Origin: Candidatus Pelagibacter sp.
GTDB lineage: Bacteria; Pseudomonadota; Alphaproteobacteria; Pelagibacterales; Pelagibacteraceae
Assembly: GCA_028099475.1 (NCBI GenBank)
Contig: JAOHHF010000012.1
Span: 1 to 19,749 of the forward strand
Length of the DNA: 19,749 nucleotides
Direction: 5' to 3'
The position numbers and the translations under genes were made by a program. Of this stretch, positions 8,288 through 15,353 are shown one piece after another. Below the pieces are notes generated by a model, which was not told where the DNA came from, searched no databases, and saw only the letters and a program-made list of their open reading frames with translations. Numbering within the stretch: the stretch's first letter is position 1; the number at the start of each line of letters is the position of its first letter.

Positions 8288-9149
8288 CTTCTCTTTTTAA
8301 TTCTGAATACAAATATGGAACAACAATTGCTGAAACTGTTAAAAACATCATGATTGCACTTGCTGAAGCTAACCCAATTTCACTTCTATGAAATGCCATT
8401 TGAGTCATAAATACTGCAGGCATATCTGATGAAATTCCAGGACCACCTGCTGTTAATGCAATTACTAAATCATAACTTTTAATCGCTAAGTGAACTAATA
8501 TAACAAGTGCACTCATGAACACTGGCCTCATCATAGGTAAAATGATTTTTGTATAAACTGATACTATTCCTGCGCCATCTATTTTGGCTGCCTTGATTAT
8601 CTCATCATCTACAGATCTCAAACCAGCAAGAAAGATAGCCATTATAAAACCTGAAGATTGCCAAACGCCTGCTATTACTATTGTGTAAATAGACATGCCT
8701 GGTGTTACTAACCAGTCAAATGTAAAAGTTTCAAAACCAATATCTTGTGCAAATTTTTCAATTCCTAATGACGGATTTAATATCCATTTCCAGGCTGTAC
8801 CTGTCACAATAAATGATAAAGCCATTGGATATAAATAAATCGTTCTTAAAAAACCTTCAGCTCTAATTTTTTGATCTAGCAAAATAGCAAGTACAATTCC
8901 TATAAAAACACATAAAATTATAAATAATACAGTAAAAATAAATAAATTTTCAACTGCTACATGCCATCTTGGCATAGACCAAAGTCTAAAATATTGGTCA
9001 ATACCCCAAAATTCATATTTAGGTAATAATTTTGATTTTGTAAAAGAAATATAAATTGTCCAAAAAATGAAACCATAAACAAACCAAGCAATTACACCAA
9101 ACGATGGGGCTATCACTAATCTGGGTAAATTTCTTTTCAACCAAAACAT
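8274..9149 (-). CDS. Sugar ABC transporter permease, MalF/UgpA/GtsB type
   Basis: An inner-membrane permease of 291 residues with about six transmembrane segments, lacking the large periplasmic insert of E. coli MalF. The EAA loop is at about 183-205 (DEIIKAAKIDGAGIVSVYTKIILP), and the LTAGGPG motif follows a few dozen residues later, as usual in MalF/UgpA proteins. No Shine-Dalgarno site is obvious at the ATG. It follows the binding-protein gene after a 69-bp gap that holds a 12-bp perfect hairpin, so its transcript level is probably lower than that of the binding protein. Its 3' end overlaps the MalG-type permease gene by 14 bp. Confidence 0.93.
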   Translation of the reverse strand: MFWLKRNLPRLVIAPSFGVIAWFVYGFIFWTIYISFTKSKLLPKYEFWGIDQYFRLWSMPRWHVAVENLFIFTVLFIILCVFIGIVLAILLDQKIRAEGFLRTIYLYPMALSFIVTGTAWKWILNPSLGIEKFAQDIGFETFTFDWLVTPGMSIYTIVIAGVWQSSGFIMAIFLAGLRSVDDEIIKAAKIDGAGIVSVYTKIILPMMRPVFMSALVILVHLAIKSYDLVIALTAGGPGISSDMPAVFMTQMAFHRSEIGLASASAIMMFLTVSAIVVPYLYSELKREDDRK

Positions 9150-9170
9150 AAAAACTTAATTAAAGATTAA

Positions 9171-9197
9171 ATCATGCGCTATTTTATAGCGCATGAT
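9171..9197 (-). terminator. Hairpin after the sugar-binding-protein gene (attenuator or mRNA-stabilising)
   Basis: A perfect 12-bp inverted repeat (ATCATGCGCTAT, a 3-nt loop, then ATAGCGCATGAT) lies 21 bp after the binding-protein stop and 21 bp before the permease start. On the minus strand it is followed by a broken T-rich stretch (TTTAATCTTT), not a clean U tract. I therefore read it as a partial terminator or 3'-end stabiliser giving more binding protein than permease, a common arrangement for ABC importers. Confidence 0.7.
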
Positions 9198-9218
9198 AAT
9201 TTAGATTAACTACTTTGA

Positions 9219-10472
9219 TTAACTTGCAGCCTTAACAGCAGCTGATAATTTCTTAACAGCATCTTGAGAAGACATGTTTGAGTTAAAGTGTTCAGTTACA
9301 ACGTCTTGAATTGCACCTTTTACACCAAGTTCTAAAGTCATACCATGAGCGAAACTAGGAAGTAATCCACCTTTTGCTGCTGCAGTATTTAAATCAGAGT
9401 TAGATTTTTTCGCACATTTATCAAAATCATCCATAGGGACATCAAGTCTTGCAGGAATTGATCCTTTGTAAATGTTGAAAACTTTTTGGAACTCTTTACC
9501 CATAATTAAACTTGCAAGAAGTTTTTGACCTTCAACTTTTTCTTTACCTTTGATTTTAAAGAAAATGAATGAGTCTACATTGTATAGGTATCCATTATTA
9601 GATGGAGTAGCTGCACAGTAATAGTCTACATCAGGTTTTAAACCAGCTGCAGCAAATTCACCTTTTGCCCAGTCACCCATAAGTTGGAATGCAGCTTTGC
9701 CTTCCATAACCATTCCAGTTGCAACGTTCCAGTCTCTTCCTGGAGAACCAGCATCTGTGTAACCTTTAAGTTTTCTCATTTGATCAAAGATTTTTACCAT
9801 CGTAGATCCACCCAATGTCGCAACATCAGCGTCTACAAATGCTTTTTTGTAAAAATCATTTCCACCAATACCAAGTGCCACAGCTTCAAAAACTGTTGCA
9901 TCTTGCCAAGGTTGAGAACCATGTGCTAAAGGAATAATTCCTTTTGCTTGAAGCTTATCAGCAGCAGCATTAAATTCAGCCCATGAAGATGGCATTTTAA
10001 TTCCATTAGAGTCTAAAACTTTTTTGTTAGCCCAGAACCAGTCAATTCTATGAATGTTTACAGGAGCAGCACAATATGCTTTTCCATCATCACACTTCAT
10101 ATGATCAGCTACTTGTTTACTTAAAAGTTTGTCCCAACCTTCAGCTTTAGCTACAGCATCAATATTGTATGGAGCTACAACACCTTCTCTATCGTAAGCT
10201 TGAATAGTTGGTCCTTTAATTTGAGCAGCAGCTGGTGCATCATTAGCTACGATTCTTGCCTTTAATGTTTGCATAGCAGCATCTCCACCACCACCTGAAA
10301 CTGGCATATCTTTCCACTCACCACCTTGTGCAGCAAAATCATCTTTTAGAACTTGTAATGCTTTTGCTTCTCCACCAGACGTCCACCAGTGAAGAACTTC
10401 AGCTTTAGATCCAGCATAAGAAAGTGTTGGAGCTAAAACTATTGCTAAAATAGCAATTATTATTTTTTTCAT
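9219..10472 (-). CDS. Sugar ABC transporter substrate-binding protein (glucose/GtsA-like)
   Basis: The periplasmic solute-binding protein of the CUT1 importer, 417 residues. A signal peptide is clear: MKK, a hydrophobic core, then a cleavage site after about residue 20 (LSYA|GSK). The mature start EVLHWWTSGGEAKALQVL, followed by PVSGGGGDAAMQTLKARI and PAAAQIKGPTIQAYDREG, is typical of the Pseudomonas/Thermus glucose-galactose binding-protein subgroup. Trp/His-rich binding-site segments follow (VNIHRIDWFWANK, GSQPWQDATVFEA). A disulphide is plausible between the Cys residues in HMKCDDGKAYCAA. Base use is noticeably less A+T-extreme than in the neighbours, as expected for a highly expressed gene. 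It is preceded by the best Shine-Dalgarno site in the window and a 176-bp non-coding region, so it probably heads its own transcript. The exact sugar is not determinable. Confidence 0.95.
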   Translation of the reverse strand: MKKIIIAILAIVLAPTLSYAGSKAEVLHWWTSGGEAKALQVLKDDFAAQGGEWKDMPVSGGGGDAAMQTLKARIVANDAPAAAQIKGPTIQAYDREGVVAPYNIDAVAKAEGWDKLLSKQVADHMKCDDGKAYCAAPVNIHRIDWFWANKKVLDSNGIKMPSSWAEFNAAADKLQAKGIIPLAHGSQPWQDATVFEAVALGIGGNDFYKKAFVDADVATLGGSTMVKIFDQMRKLKGYTDAGSPGRDWNVATGMVMEGKAAFQLMGDWAKGEFAAAGLKPDVDYYCAATPSNNGYLYNVDSFIFFKIKGKEKVEGQKLLASLIMGKEFQKVFNIYKGSIPARLDVPMDDFDKCAKKSNSDLNTAAAKGGLLPSFAHGMTLELGVKGAIQDVVTEHFNSNMSSQDAVKKLSAAVKAAS

Positions 10473-10648
10473 TTATCTTCTCCTCATTATTTTTAATTAA
10501 AAAGAGAACGTATATTTATAAAAAAAAAATTGATATTGAAAAATTTGTCTACAACCTATGGTTTGTATCTAATTTATGTATTTTTTTTTTTTATTATTTA
10601 ATTATTTTTTGAATATTATTTTTTTTATTTCAACTTTAAATTGAATCT
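10473..10648 (-). promoter_or_regulatory. Leader/promoter region of the sugar ABC importer operon
   Basis: This 176-bp region lies between the ROK kinase stop and the binding-protein start and is almost pure A+T with several A or T runs. It must hold the ribosome site and may hold the promoter of the importer operon. A strong Shine-Dalgarno site (GAGGAGAAG, core AGGAG at 10484-10480) sits 7 bases before the ATG. An imperfect 18-bp palindrome at 10550-10567 is a candidate operator. No -35/-10 pair can be called with confidence in such A+T-rich DNA, and no convincing terminator follows the ROK gene, so read-through from upstream is possible. Confidence 0.5.
10550..10567. promoter_or_regulatory. 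Candidate operator palindrome upstream of the sugar-binding-protein gene
   Basis: The 18-base sequence TACAACCTATGGTTTGTA is an imperfect inverted repeat with 7 of 9 pairs matching. It stands out as the only C/G-bearing element in a nearly pure A+T gap, about 80 bases before the binding-protein start. Size and symmetry would suit a LacI- or GntR-type repressor, but no regulator gene is in the window to test this against. Confidence 0.3.
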
Positions 10649-11552
10649 TTAATAAGTAGTTCTTCTACCTAATCTTGCAGCACCCCTTACACCACTCGCG
10701 TCTCCATATTTGGGTTTTAAAAAAACACCATCATACTCTTTACCTATTACAAATTTTTTAACCATATTTTCAATTTCACTCAAAAAATCAATTTCATTTG
10801 AAACTCCTCCACCAAAAATAAAGACATCTGGGTCTAAAATATTTATGATTGTAGATAGTGACATTGCTAAATTTAATTTAAAATCATCAACAAATCTCTC
10901 TGCATCTAAATCGTGTCTTCTATTTAGCTCAAAAATTTCATTTGTTTTTAAATTTTTTCCATAAATTTTATTAAATCTTTTTGCCAAACCCAGGCCTGAG
11001 ATAAAACTTTCAACTTCTGCTTCCCTAGCATTGTTAGAATTAAAGTTTTCTTTTTTCGCAGCAAAATATGGAATTTGATTGTGACCCCATTCCCCAGCTA
11101 CTCCATTGGGCCCACTAACAATTTGTTTATCTATTACCAAACCACCTCCAGCTCCTGAACCTAAAATAATTCCATATACAATTTTATAATGTTTACCCGC
11201 ACCATCTATTGCCTCTGATAAAGCAAAACAATTTCCATCATTTTCACAAAAAACTTCTTTGCCTAATGCTTTACGTAAATCACTTTGAAAGGGTTTTTTC
11301 TCTAGCCAATAACAATTTGGAGCATTTTTAACCAAACCTGTTTGGGGGGGAATGTATTCCGGGATGACAAACACCAATTGGTAACTCTTTTTTAAATTCT
11401 TTTTCTAGATTATGATGGATATCTTTTATTGTACTTATAATTGATAAATAATCTTTAGGACATTCTGTTCTTGATCTGTGTTTTTCATTCCCATCTTCTT
11501 CAAGTACAACACTTTCAATTTTTGTGGCACCTACATCAATTCCTATTTGCAT
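10649..11552 (-). pseudogene. ROK-family sugar kinase, frameshifted
   Basis: A ROK (repressor/ORF/kinase) family sugar kinase split by a +1 shift. The first part (11552 to 11328, 74 codons) carries the phosphate loop DVGATKIE and ends SPPNRFG-stop. The second frame continues the family sequence from PQTGLVKNA through ENDGNCFALSEA (catalytic Asp codon at about 11239-11237), GIILGSGAGGG, GVAGEWGHN and DVFIFGGGVS to the stop at 10649. The shift maps to a run of seven C on the coding strand (plus-strand G at 11344-11350); six would restore the normal HSPQTGLVKNA. Joined, the protein is about 300 residues, the usual ROK length. The CxCGxxGC zinc cysteines are absent (NSNNAREAEVESF in their place). 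It starts 2 bp after the SDR stop. It may be a true pseudogene, a sequencing error or a slippage site. Confidence 0.78.
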
Positions 11553-11554
11553 GA

Positions 11555-12304
11555 TTAATATGTGGCTCTTCCACCACTTAAATCAAATACTGCTGCTGTT
11601 GAAAATGAATTTTCTTCACTTGATAACCATGTAACTAAAGAAGCTAATTCTTCAACTTTTGCAAATTTATTTCTTGGAATTTTAGAAAGCATATAATTAA
11701 TGTGCTCTTCAGTCATTTGATCAAAAATTCGAGTTTTTGCAGCTGCTGGTGTTACGCAGTTAACGGCTATATTTTTTTGAGCCAATTCTTTACCTAATGA
11801 TTTTGTCAAACCAATTACTCCAGCTTTTGATGTGCTATATGCACTAGCATTTGGATTACCTTCTTTACCTGCAATTGAAGCAATATTAACTATTCTTCCA
11901 TAATTATTTTTTTCCATAAACGGCACTACTGCTTTGCAACAATAAAACACAGAATTTAAATTTAAATTTATAACTTTTTTCCATTCATCTAATGGATACT
12001 CTGCAACTGTTGTATTCATTCCAGCAATACCTGCATTGTTAATAAAAATATCTATCTTTCCATGTTTGTTTTCAATTTCCATTAAACTGTTATTAATATT
12101 TTCAAAATTACTTACATCAACAATTTGGTAAGTTAAATTTTCAGAACTAACTTTGTCTATTGCTTTCTTAATAGCTTCTTCATCAATATCCCAAATAATT
12201 ACTTTTGCTCCAGCTTCGATAAATCTTTCTGACACTGCTAGACCAAATCCCTGGGCTCCTCCTGTAACTACAGCAACTCTCTTATTTAAATCGTATTTGA
12301 TCAT
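11555..12304 (-). CDS. FabG-like SDR oxidoreductase linked to the TTT transporter
   Basis: A 249-residue classical short-chain dehydrogenase with cofactor loop TGGAQGFG (14-21), NNAG (89-92), catalytic Ser143, Tyr156 and Lys160 (YSTSK). It would be soluble, use NAD(P) and act on a secondary alcohol or ketone. The ending FDLSGGRATY recalls SDRs from L-rhamnonate and other sugar-acid pathways rather than the fatty-acid FabG ending, but that is memory-based. It sits 1 bp after tctA and 2 bp before the ROK gene, so it is part of the TTT operon. It probably oxidises either the imported sugar acid or the 2-keto-3-deoxy product of the enolase-superfamily dehydratase encoded divergently. It is clearly a different subfamily from the two SDRs in the xylose-like pathway. 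Confidence 0.85.
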   Translation of the reverse strand: MIKYDLNKRVAVVTGGAQGFGLAVSERFIEAGAKVIIWDIDEEAIKKAIDKVSSENLTYQIVDVSNFENINNSLMEIENKHGKIDIFINNAGIAGMNTTVAEYPLDEWKKVINLNLNSVFYCCKAVVPFMEKNNYGRIVNIASIAGKEGNPNASAYSTSKAGVIGLTKSLGKELAQKNIAVNCVTPAAAKTRIFDQMTEEHINYMLSKIPRNKFAKVEELASLVTWLSSEENSFSTAAVFDLSGGRATY

Positions 12305-12305
12305 A

Positions 12306-13778
12306 TTATTTATTGTTTTTTTTTGATCTTAATAAAGGAAAAGCTAGAGCAATTAAAGATAAAATAAAGAATGTTAAAGCAATAGGTCTTGTTAAAAACA
12401 TAAGCCAATTTCCATCAAATATAACTAACGATTGTCTAAGAGTTCCTTCAACTAACTCACCTAGTATTAATCCAATAATTACTGGTACTACTGAAAAACC
12501 GTATCTTCTCATAAAAAATCCAACTACTCCAAAAAATATCATTATCCAAACATCTAGTATTGATTGGCTTAAAGAATAAGTTCCACAAACTGAAACAGCA
12601 AATATCATTGGCCATAAAATTTTATTAGGAACCAATGTAATTCTTGCAAAAATTTTAGCTCCAAAAAAACCAAATATAAAGAAGAGCACATTAGCAATTA
12701 ACATTGCTCCAAAAATTCCATATAAAAATTCAGGTTGCTCTCTAAATAAATCTGGACCAGGTCTTACCCCATGAATAATCAAGCCAGTTAATATTACCGC
12801 TGTTGTTGCACTTCCTGGAATACCGAGAGCAAGTGTTGGTACCATTGCCCCTCCCGTTGCTGCATTATTTGCAGCCTCGGCTCCTGCTATACCTTCAATT
12901 GATCCTTTACCAAACTCTTCTGGTTTCTTTGAAAATCTTTTAGCCTCAGAATAACCTATTAAAGATGCTACCGTACCACCTTCAGCTGGAAGCACTCCAA
13001 TGAAAGATCCTATACCTGAAGATCTCAAAATTGTTTTCCAGGTTAATTTATAATCTTTAAGTGAAGGTAATTTTACTGCTTTTAAAGCGACTCTTTTAAA
13101 TACTTGGTTTAATAAAGTTGATTGAGTTAACATTTCACTAATAGCAAAAAGACCAACAACAACAGGAATAAAACCAATCCCTTCTGATAATTCATTAATC
13201 CCATAAGTAAATCTATCAATTGATGTCATAAAATCTTTTCCAATAGTGGAAATCAAAATTCCAAAAGCTCCAGCAACCAAATTTTTGATTGGGCTCCCAT
13301 CACCAATAGAAGCAAGCATTGTTAAACCAAAAATAGCTAAAGCAAAATATTCAGGTTGACCAAATTCATACGCTAACTTTGCAAGTAATGGCGCAAAAAA
13401 AACTAATATTATTACACTAAAAATTCCTCCTACAGTACTTGAAACGGTTGCCATCCCAAGAGCTCTACCTGCTTCACCTTTTTGAGCTAATGGATAACCA
13501 TCTAAGCATGTTGCAGCTGCAGCTGGTGTCCCCGGTGTATTAATTAAAATAGCAGTAATTGCTCCACCATAAGTACCCGCACAATAAATCGAAGTTAACA
13601 AAACAATTGCCGATAGTGGATCTAAAGTCATTGTAAATGGTAAAATCAAAGCACCCCCAGTTGTAGGGCCTAGTCCTGGCAATACACCTAAGATTAATCC
13701 AAATAAAGTTCCAAAAAATAAAACTAATAAAAGTTTTGAACTAAATAAAGGGGCCATCATTAAAAATAAATTTTCCAT
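12306..13778 (-). CDS. tctA: Tripartite tricarboxylate transporter large membrane subunit TctA
   Basis: The 490-residue large integral membrane subunit of a TTT secondary transporter, in the inner membrane with about 11-12 hydrophobic segments. The family hallmark LGVLPGLGPTTGGALILP occurs near residues 31-48, followed by TYGGAITAILINTPGTPAAAAT and LDGYPLAQKGEAGRALG. The second repeat-half motif GVLPAEGGTVASLIGYSEAKR and GIPGSATTAV are also present. Its start abuts the tctB stop (TAAATG), implying translational coupling, and the SDR follows after 1 bp. Cargo cannot be read from TctA; known TTT cargo includes citrate, terephthalate and other small carboxylates. The neighbouring dehydratase and dehydrogenases suggest a sugar acid. 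Confidence 0.96.
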   Translation of the reverse strand: MENLFLMMAPLFSSKLLLVLFFGTLFGLILGVLPGLGPTTGGALILPFTMTLDPLSAIVLLTSIYCAGTYGGAITAILINTPGTPAAAATCLDGYPLAQKGEAGRALGMATVSSTVGGIFSVIILVFFAPLLAKLAYEFGQPEYFALAIFGLTMLASIGDGSPIKNLVAGAFGILISTIGKDFMTSIDRFTYGINELSEGIGFIPVVVGLFAISEMLTQSTLLNQVFKRVALKAVKLPSLKDYKLTWKTILRSSGIGSFIGVLPAEGGTVASLIGYSEAKRFSKKPEEFGKGSIEGIAGAEAANNAATGGAMVPTLALGIPGSATTAVILTGLIIHGVRPGPDLFREQPEFLYGIFGAMLIANVLFFIFGFFGAKIFARITLVPNKILWPMIFAVSVCGTYSLSQSILDVWIMIFFGVVGFFMRRYGFSVVPVIIGLILGELVEGTLRQSLVIFDGNWLMFLTRPIALTFFILSLIALAFPLLRSKKNNK

Positions 13779-14288
13779 TTATACCTGATAATAAATATTA
13801 GTAATGATGCCTGGAGGAAATCTTAATCCTAAAATCGTCTCAAAAAAAACAAACACGATTATTGGAAAAATAATACTTACTAACAATAAATAAAAAAATC
13901 TTCTCTCACCCCAATAATAGGAGACAAAAATAGATAAAACAGAAATTGCTAAAAAGAAGTCTAATGTTTTAGATATTAAGATAAACAACAAGAAGCTTAT
14001 TAAAGTTAAATAAAAGGTTTTTGGTAATTTTTTTTCAACTTTCCAAGGTTTTTTATTTGATAAATAATAGATTATTAAAGTTAAGCTAATTATTAAAACC
14101 AACAATGCTTTTGGGAAAGTTGCTGGCTGAATACCTCTATTTAAGATCGGAGGAACAATATCAAAAGAAAAAGTTGTTATTAATAAAATAGTTGAGATGA
14201 ATATAATTATAAATGAAACTTTAAATTCATCTTTAAAAAAAAAGGGCAAACTTTTGTTTGCCCTTTTTTGTTTTCGTACATTATTCAT
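13779..14288 (-). CDS. tctB: Tripartite tricarboxylate transporter small membrane subunit TctB
   Basis: A 169-residue small membrane subunit of the TTT transporter with about four transmembrane segments (first near 25-43, then three more clustered at 80-155). TctB sequences diverge strongly, so the call rests on size, topology and its place between tctC and tctA. A short basic cytoplasmic tail (KQKRANK) precedes the first membrane segment. The first ATG at 14288 is the only in-frame ATG before the membrane segment. Unusually, codons 9-18 form a strong intrinsic terminator hairpin plus T tract, the T tract encoding Phe-Phe-Phe. No good Shine-Dalgarno site is seen in the 24-bp gap after tctC. 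Confidence 0.86.
   Translation of the reverse strand: MNNVRKQKRANKSLPFFFKDEFKVSFIIIFISTILLITTFSFDIVPPILNRGIQPATFPKALLVLIISLTLIIYYLSNKKPWKVEKKLPKTFYLTLISFLLFILISKTLDFFLAISVLSIFVSYYWGERRFFYLLLVSIIFPIIVFVFFETILGLRFPPGIITNIYYQV
14235..14263 (-). terminator. Intrinsic terminator embedded in the 5' coding region of tctB
   Basis: On the minus strand GGGCAAAC, loop AAAA and GTTTGCCC form an 8-bp perfect stem (14263-14244) followed directly by nine T, a textbook rho-independent terminator. On the plus strand the same stem is followed by six T, so it could act in both directions. It lies about 50 bp after the tctC stop and inside codons 9-18 of tctB. It therefore should end most tctC transcripts while allowing some read-through to tctBA. 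Confidence 0.85.
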
Positions 14289-14312
14289 AAGTTAAATGTA
14301 CTGTCTTTATAA

Positions 14313-15284
14313 TTACTTAATGTAACCTAAAGCTTTAAGTTGTGCCGTCATTTCAGTAAGCATTTCTTCCATTTGCTTGCCCCATTCATCTGCACCAACA
14401 ACACTAGTGTCATCTAGACCGATTTCAGTTAAGAAATTTTTATAGTAGTTATGACCCATAGCTTTCATCATTCCAGCTTCTAATTCTTTCACTCTTTCAG
14501 CCGGAGCTCCTTTTTTAGTTACGAATCCTCTAACAGTAGATAAAGAAACGGGTATTCCTAATTCTTTAGCTGTTGGTGAGTCTCCAATTTTAGCCATTCT
14601 ATTATTTGCTAAAACAACAGAAACACAAAGTGTTCCATCATTTATTTCTGTTAATGCTTCTCCTAAGTTCAAAACACCTACGTCAATATCTCCTTTGATT
14701 AGGTTAGTTTTAATTGGAGCTACACCTTTGTAAGCAACAATAGTTGGATCTTTTAATCCACCTTTTTTAGTAAATGCAATTGCACTTACATCATCAATTC
14801 CACCAACATGAGTTGTTCCATATTTAAGTGATTTTGACTTTTGAACGCTAATAAATTTTTTAGCATCTTTGATGTCAGCTTTACAATTTACTACAAATAG
14901 TTGAGGATCATCAGTACCTCTAGCAAGTGGTTGCATGTCGCTAATTTTAACTTTAGTTTTACCTAATGCCATAGATACAGCATGACCAGTTGTCCAAGTT
15001 AAAGTGTGTTGACCGTCAGCAGGTAAGCTCATCATGTAATCCATAGATACAGCTCCACCGCCACCTTTTTTGTTAACCAATTGCATGTCTTGCTTAAGAA
15101 CTCTTCGAGCTCTTAAAAGCATCATTCTAGTTGTTACGTCAGTTCCACCACCGAAACCAGCATGAGTGATCGCTTGAATAGCACCATCTGCTCTTGCAGA
15201 TGTAGTAAGCATTGGTAATGCTATAACAAAAAATTCAGTCACTAAAAACGCAGCTGCTAAGAAAAGTTTAAAACTTTTTTTCAT
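14313..15284 (-). CDS. tctC: TTT-family periplasmic solute-binding protein TctC (Bug family)
   Basis: The 323-residue extracytoplasmic binding protein of the TTT transporter. A signal peptide is evident, with cleavage near residue 32 (TSARA|DGA). The mature start has the Bug-type pattern: HAGFGGGTDVTTRMMLLRARRVL, then LVNKKGGGGAVSMDYM where most members have an ENRPGAGG-like motif. DVGVLNLGEA and the C-terminal QLKALGYIK fit the fold. Codon and base use are less A+T-extreme than in tctB and tctA, as for an abundant periplasmic protein. A Shine-Dalgarno site (AGAGGG) precedes the ATG. It heads the operon and is followed by the terminator in tctB, which should favour a large excess of TctC. The ligand is unknown; a sugar acid is inferred from the divergent pdxA-like and RhamD-like genes. 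Confidence 0.93.
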   Translation of the reverse strand: MKKSFKLFLAAAFLVTEFFVIALPMLTTSARADGAIQAITHAGFGGGTDVTTRMMLLRARRVLKQDMQLVNKKGGGGAVSMDYMMSLPADGQHTLTWTTGHAVSMALGKTKVKISDMQPLARGTDDPQLFVVNCKADIKDAKKFISVQKSKSLKYGTTHVGGIDDVSAIAFTKKGGLKDPTIVAYKGVAPIKTNLIKGDIDVGVLNLGEALTEINDGTLCVSVVLANNRMAKIGDSPTAKELGIPVSLSTVRGFVTKKGAPAERVKELEAGMMKAMGHNYYKNFLTEIGLDDTSVVGADEWGKQMEEMLTEMTAQLKALGYIK

Positions 15285-15353
15285 TATTTCCCTCTTTAGT
15301 TAATTTATAATTAATTATATAAACATAATCTGATACATAGCGTAAAGTAAAAA
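15285..15353. promoter_or_regulatory. Divergent promoter region between tctC and the pdxA-like gene
   Basis: Only 69 bp separate two divergent starts, so promoters for both directions must be here. TATAAT-like boxes occur on both strands around 15306-15319, inside a 14-bp perfect palindrome (TATAATTAATTATA). Because the palindrome is pure A+T, it may be chance. On the tctC side AGAGGG (15295-15290) is the ribosome site; the pdxA-like side has none of note. A shared regulator for both operons would be economical but none is encoded in the window. Confidence 0.45.

Noticed and set aside
9684..9929. Plus-strand frame opposite the sugar-binding protein; similar frames at 3888-4151, 5979-6353, 7470-7739, 12313-12579 and 18295-18555, and minus-strand frames at 15948-16166 and 16208-16414
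   Set aside because: All are fully inside well-supported genes on the other strand, have no family resemblance or ribosome site, and are expected by chance.
10632..10648. Inverted repeat TTCAACTTTAAATTGAA after the ROK gene as a possible terminator
   Set aside because: The stem has only five outer pairs before a mismatch, almost no G or C, and is followed by A rather than T on the minus strand.
11328..11552. The 74-codon frame as an independent small protein
   Set aside because: It carries the N-terminal ROK phosphate loop and its sequence continues in the next frame; it is the front part of one broken gene.
15306..15319. Perfect palindrome TATAATTAATTATA as an operator
   Set aside because: It contains no G or C; such palindromes arise easily in this composition, so it is noted only inside the divergent promoter entry.
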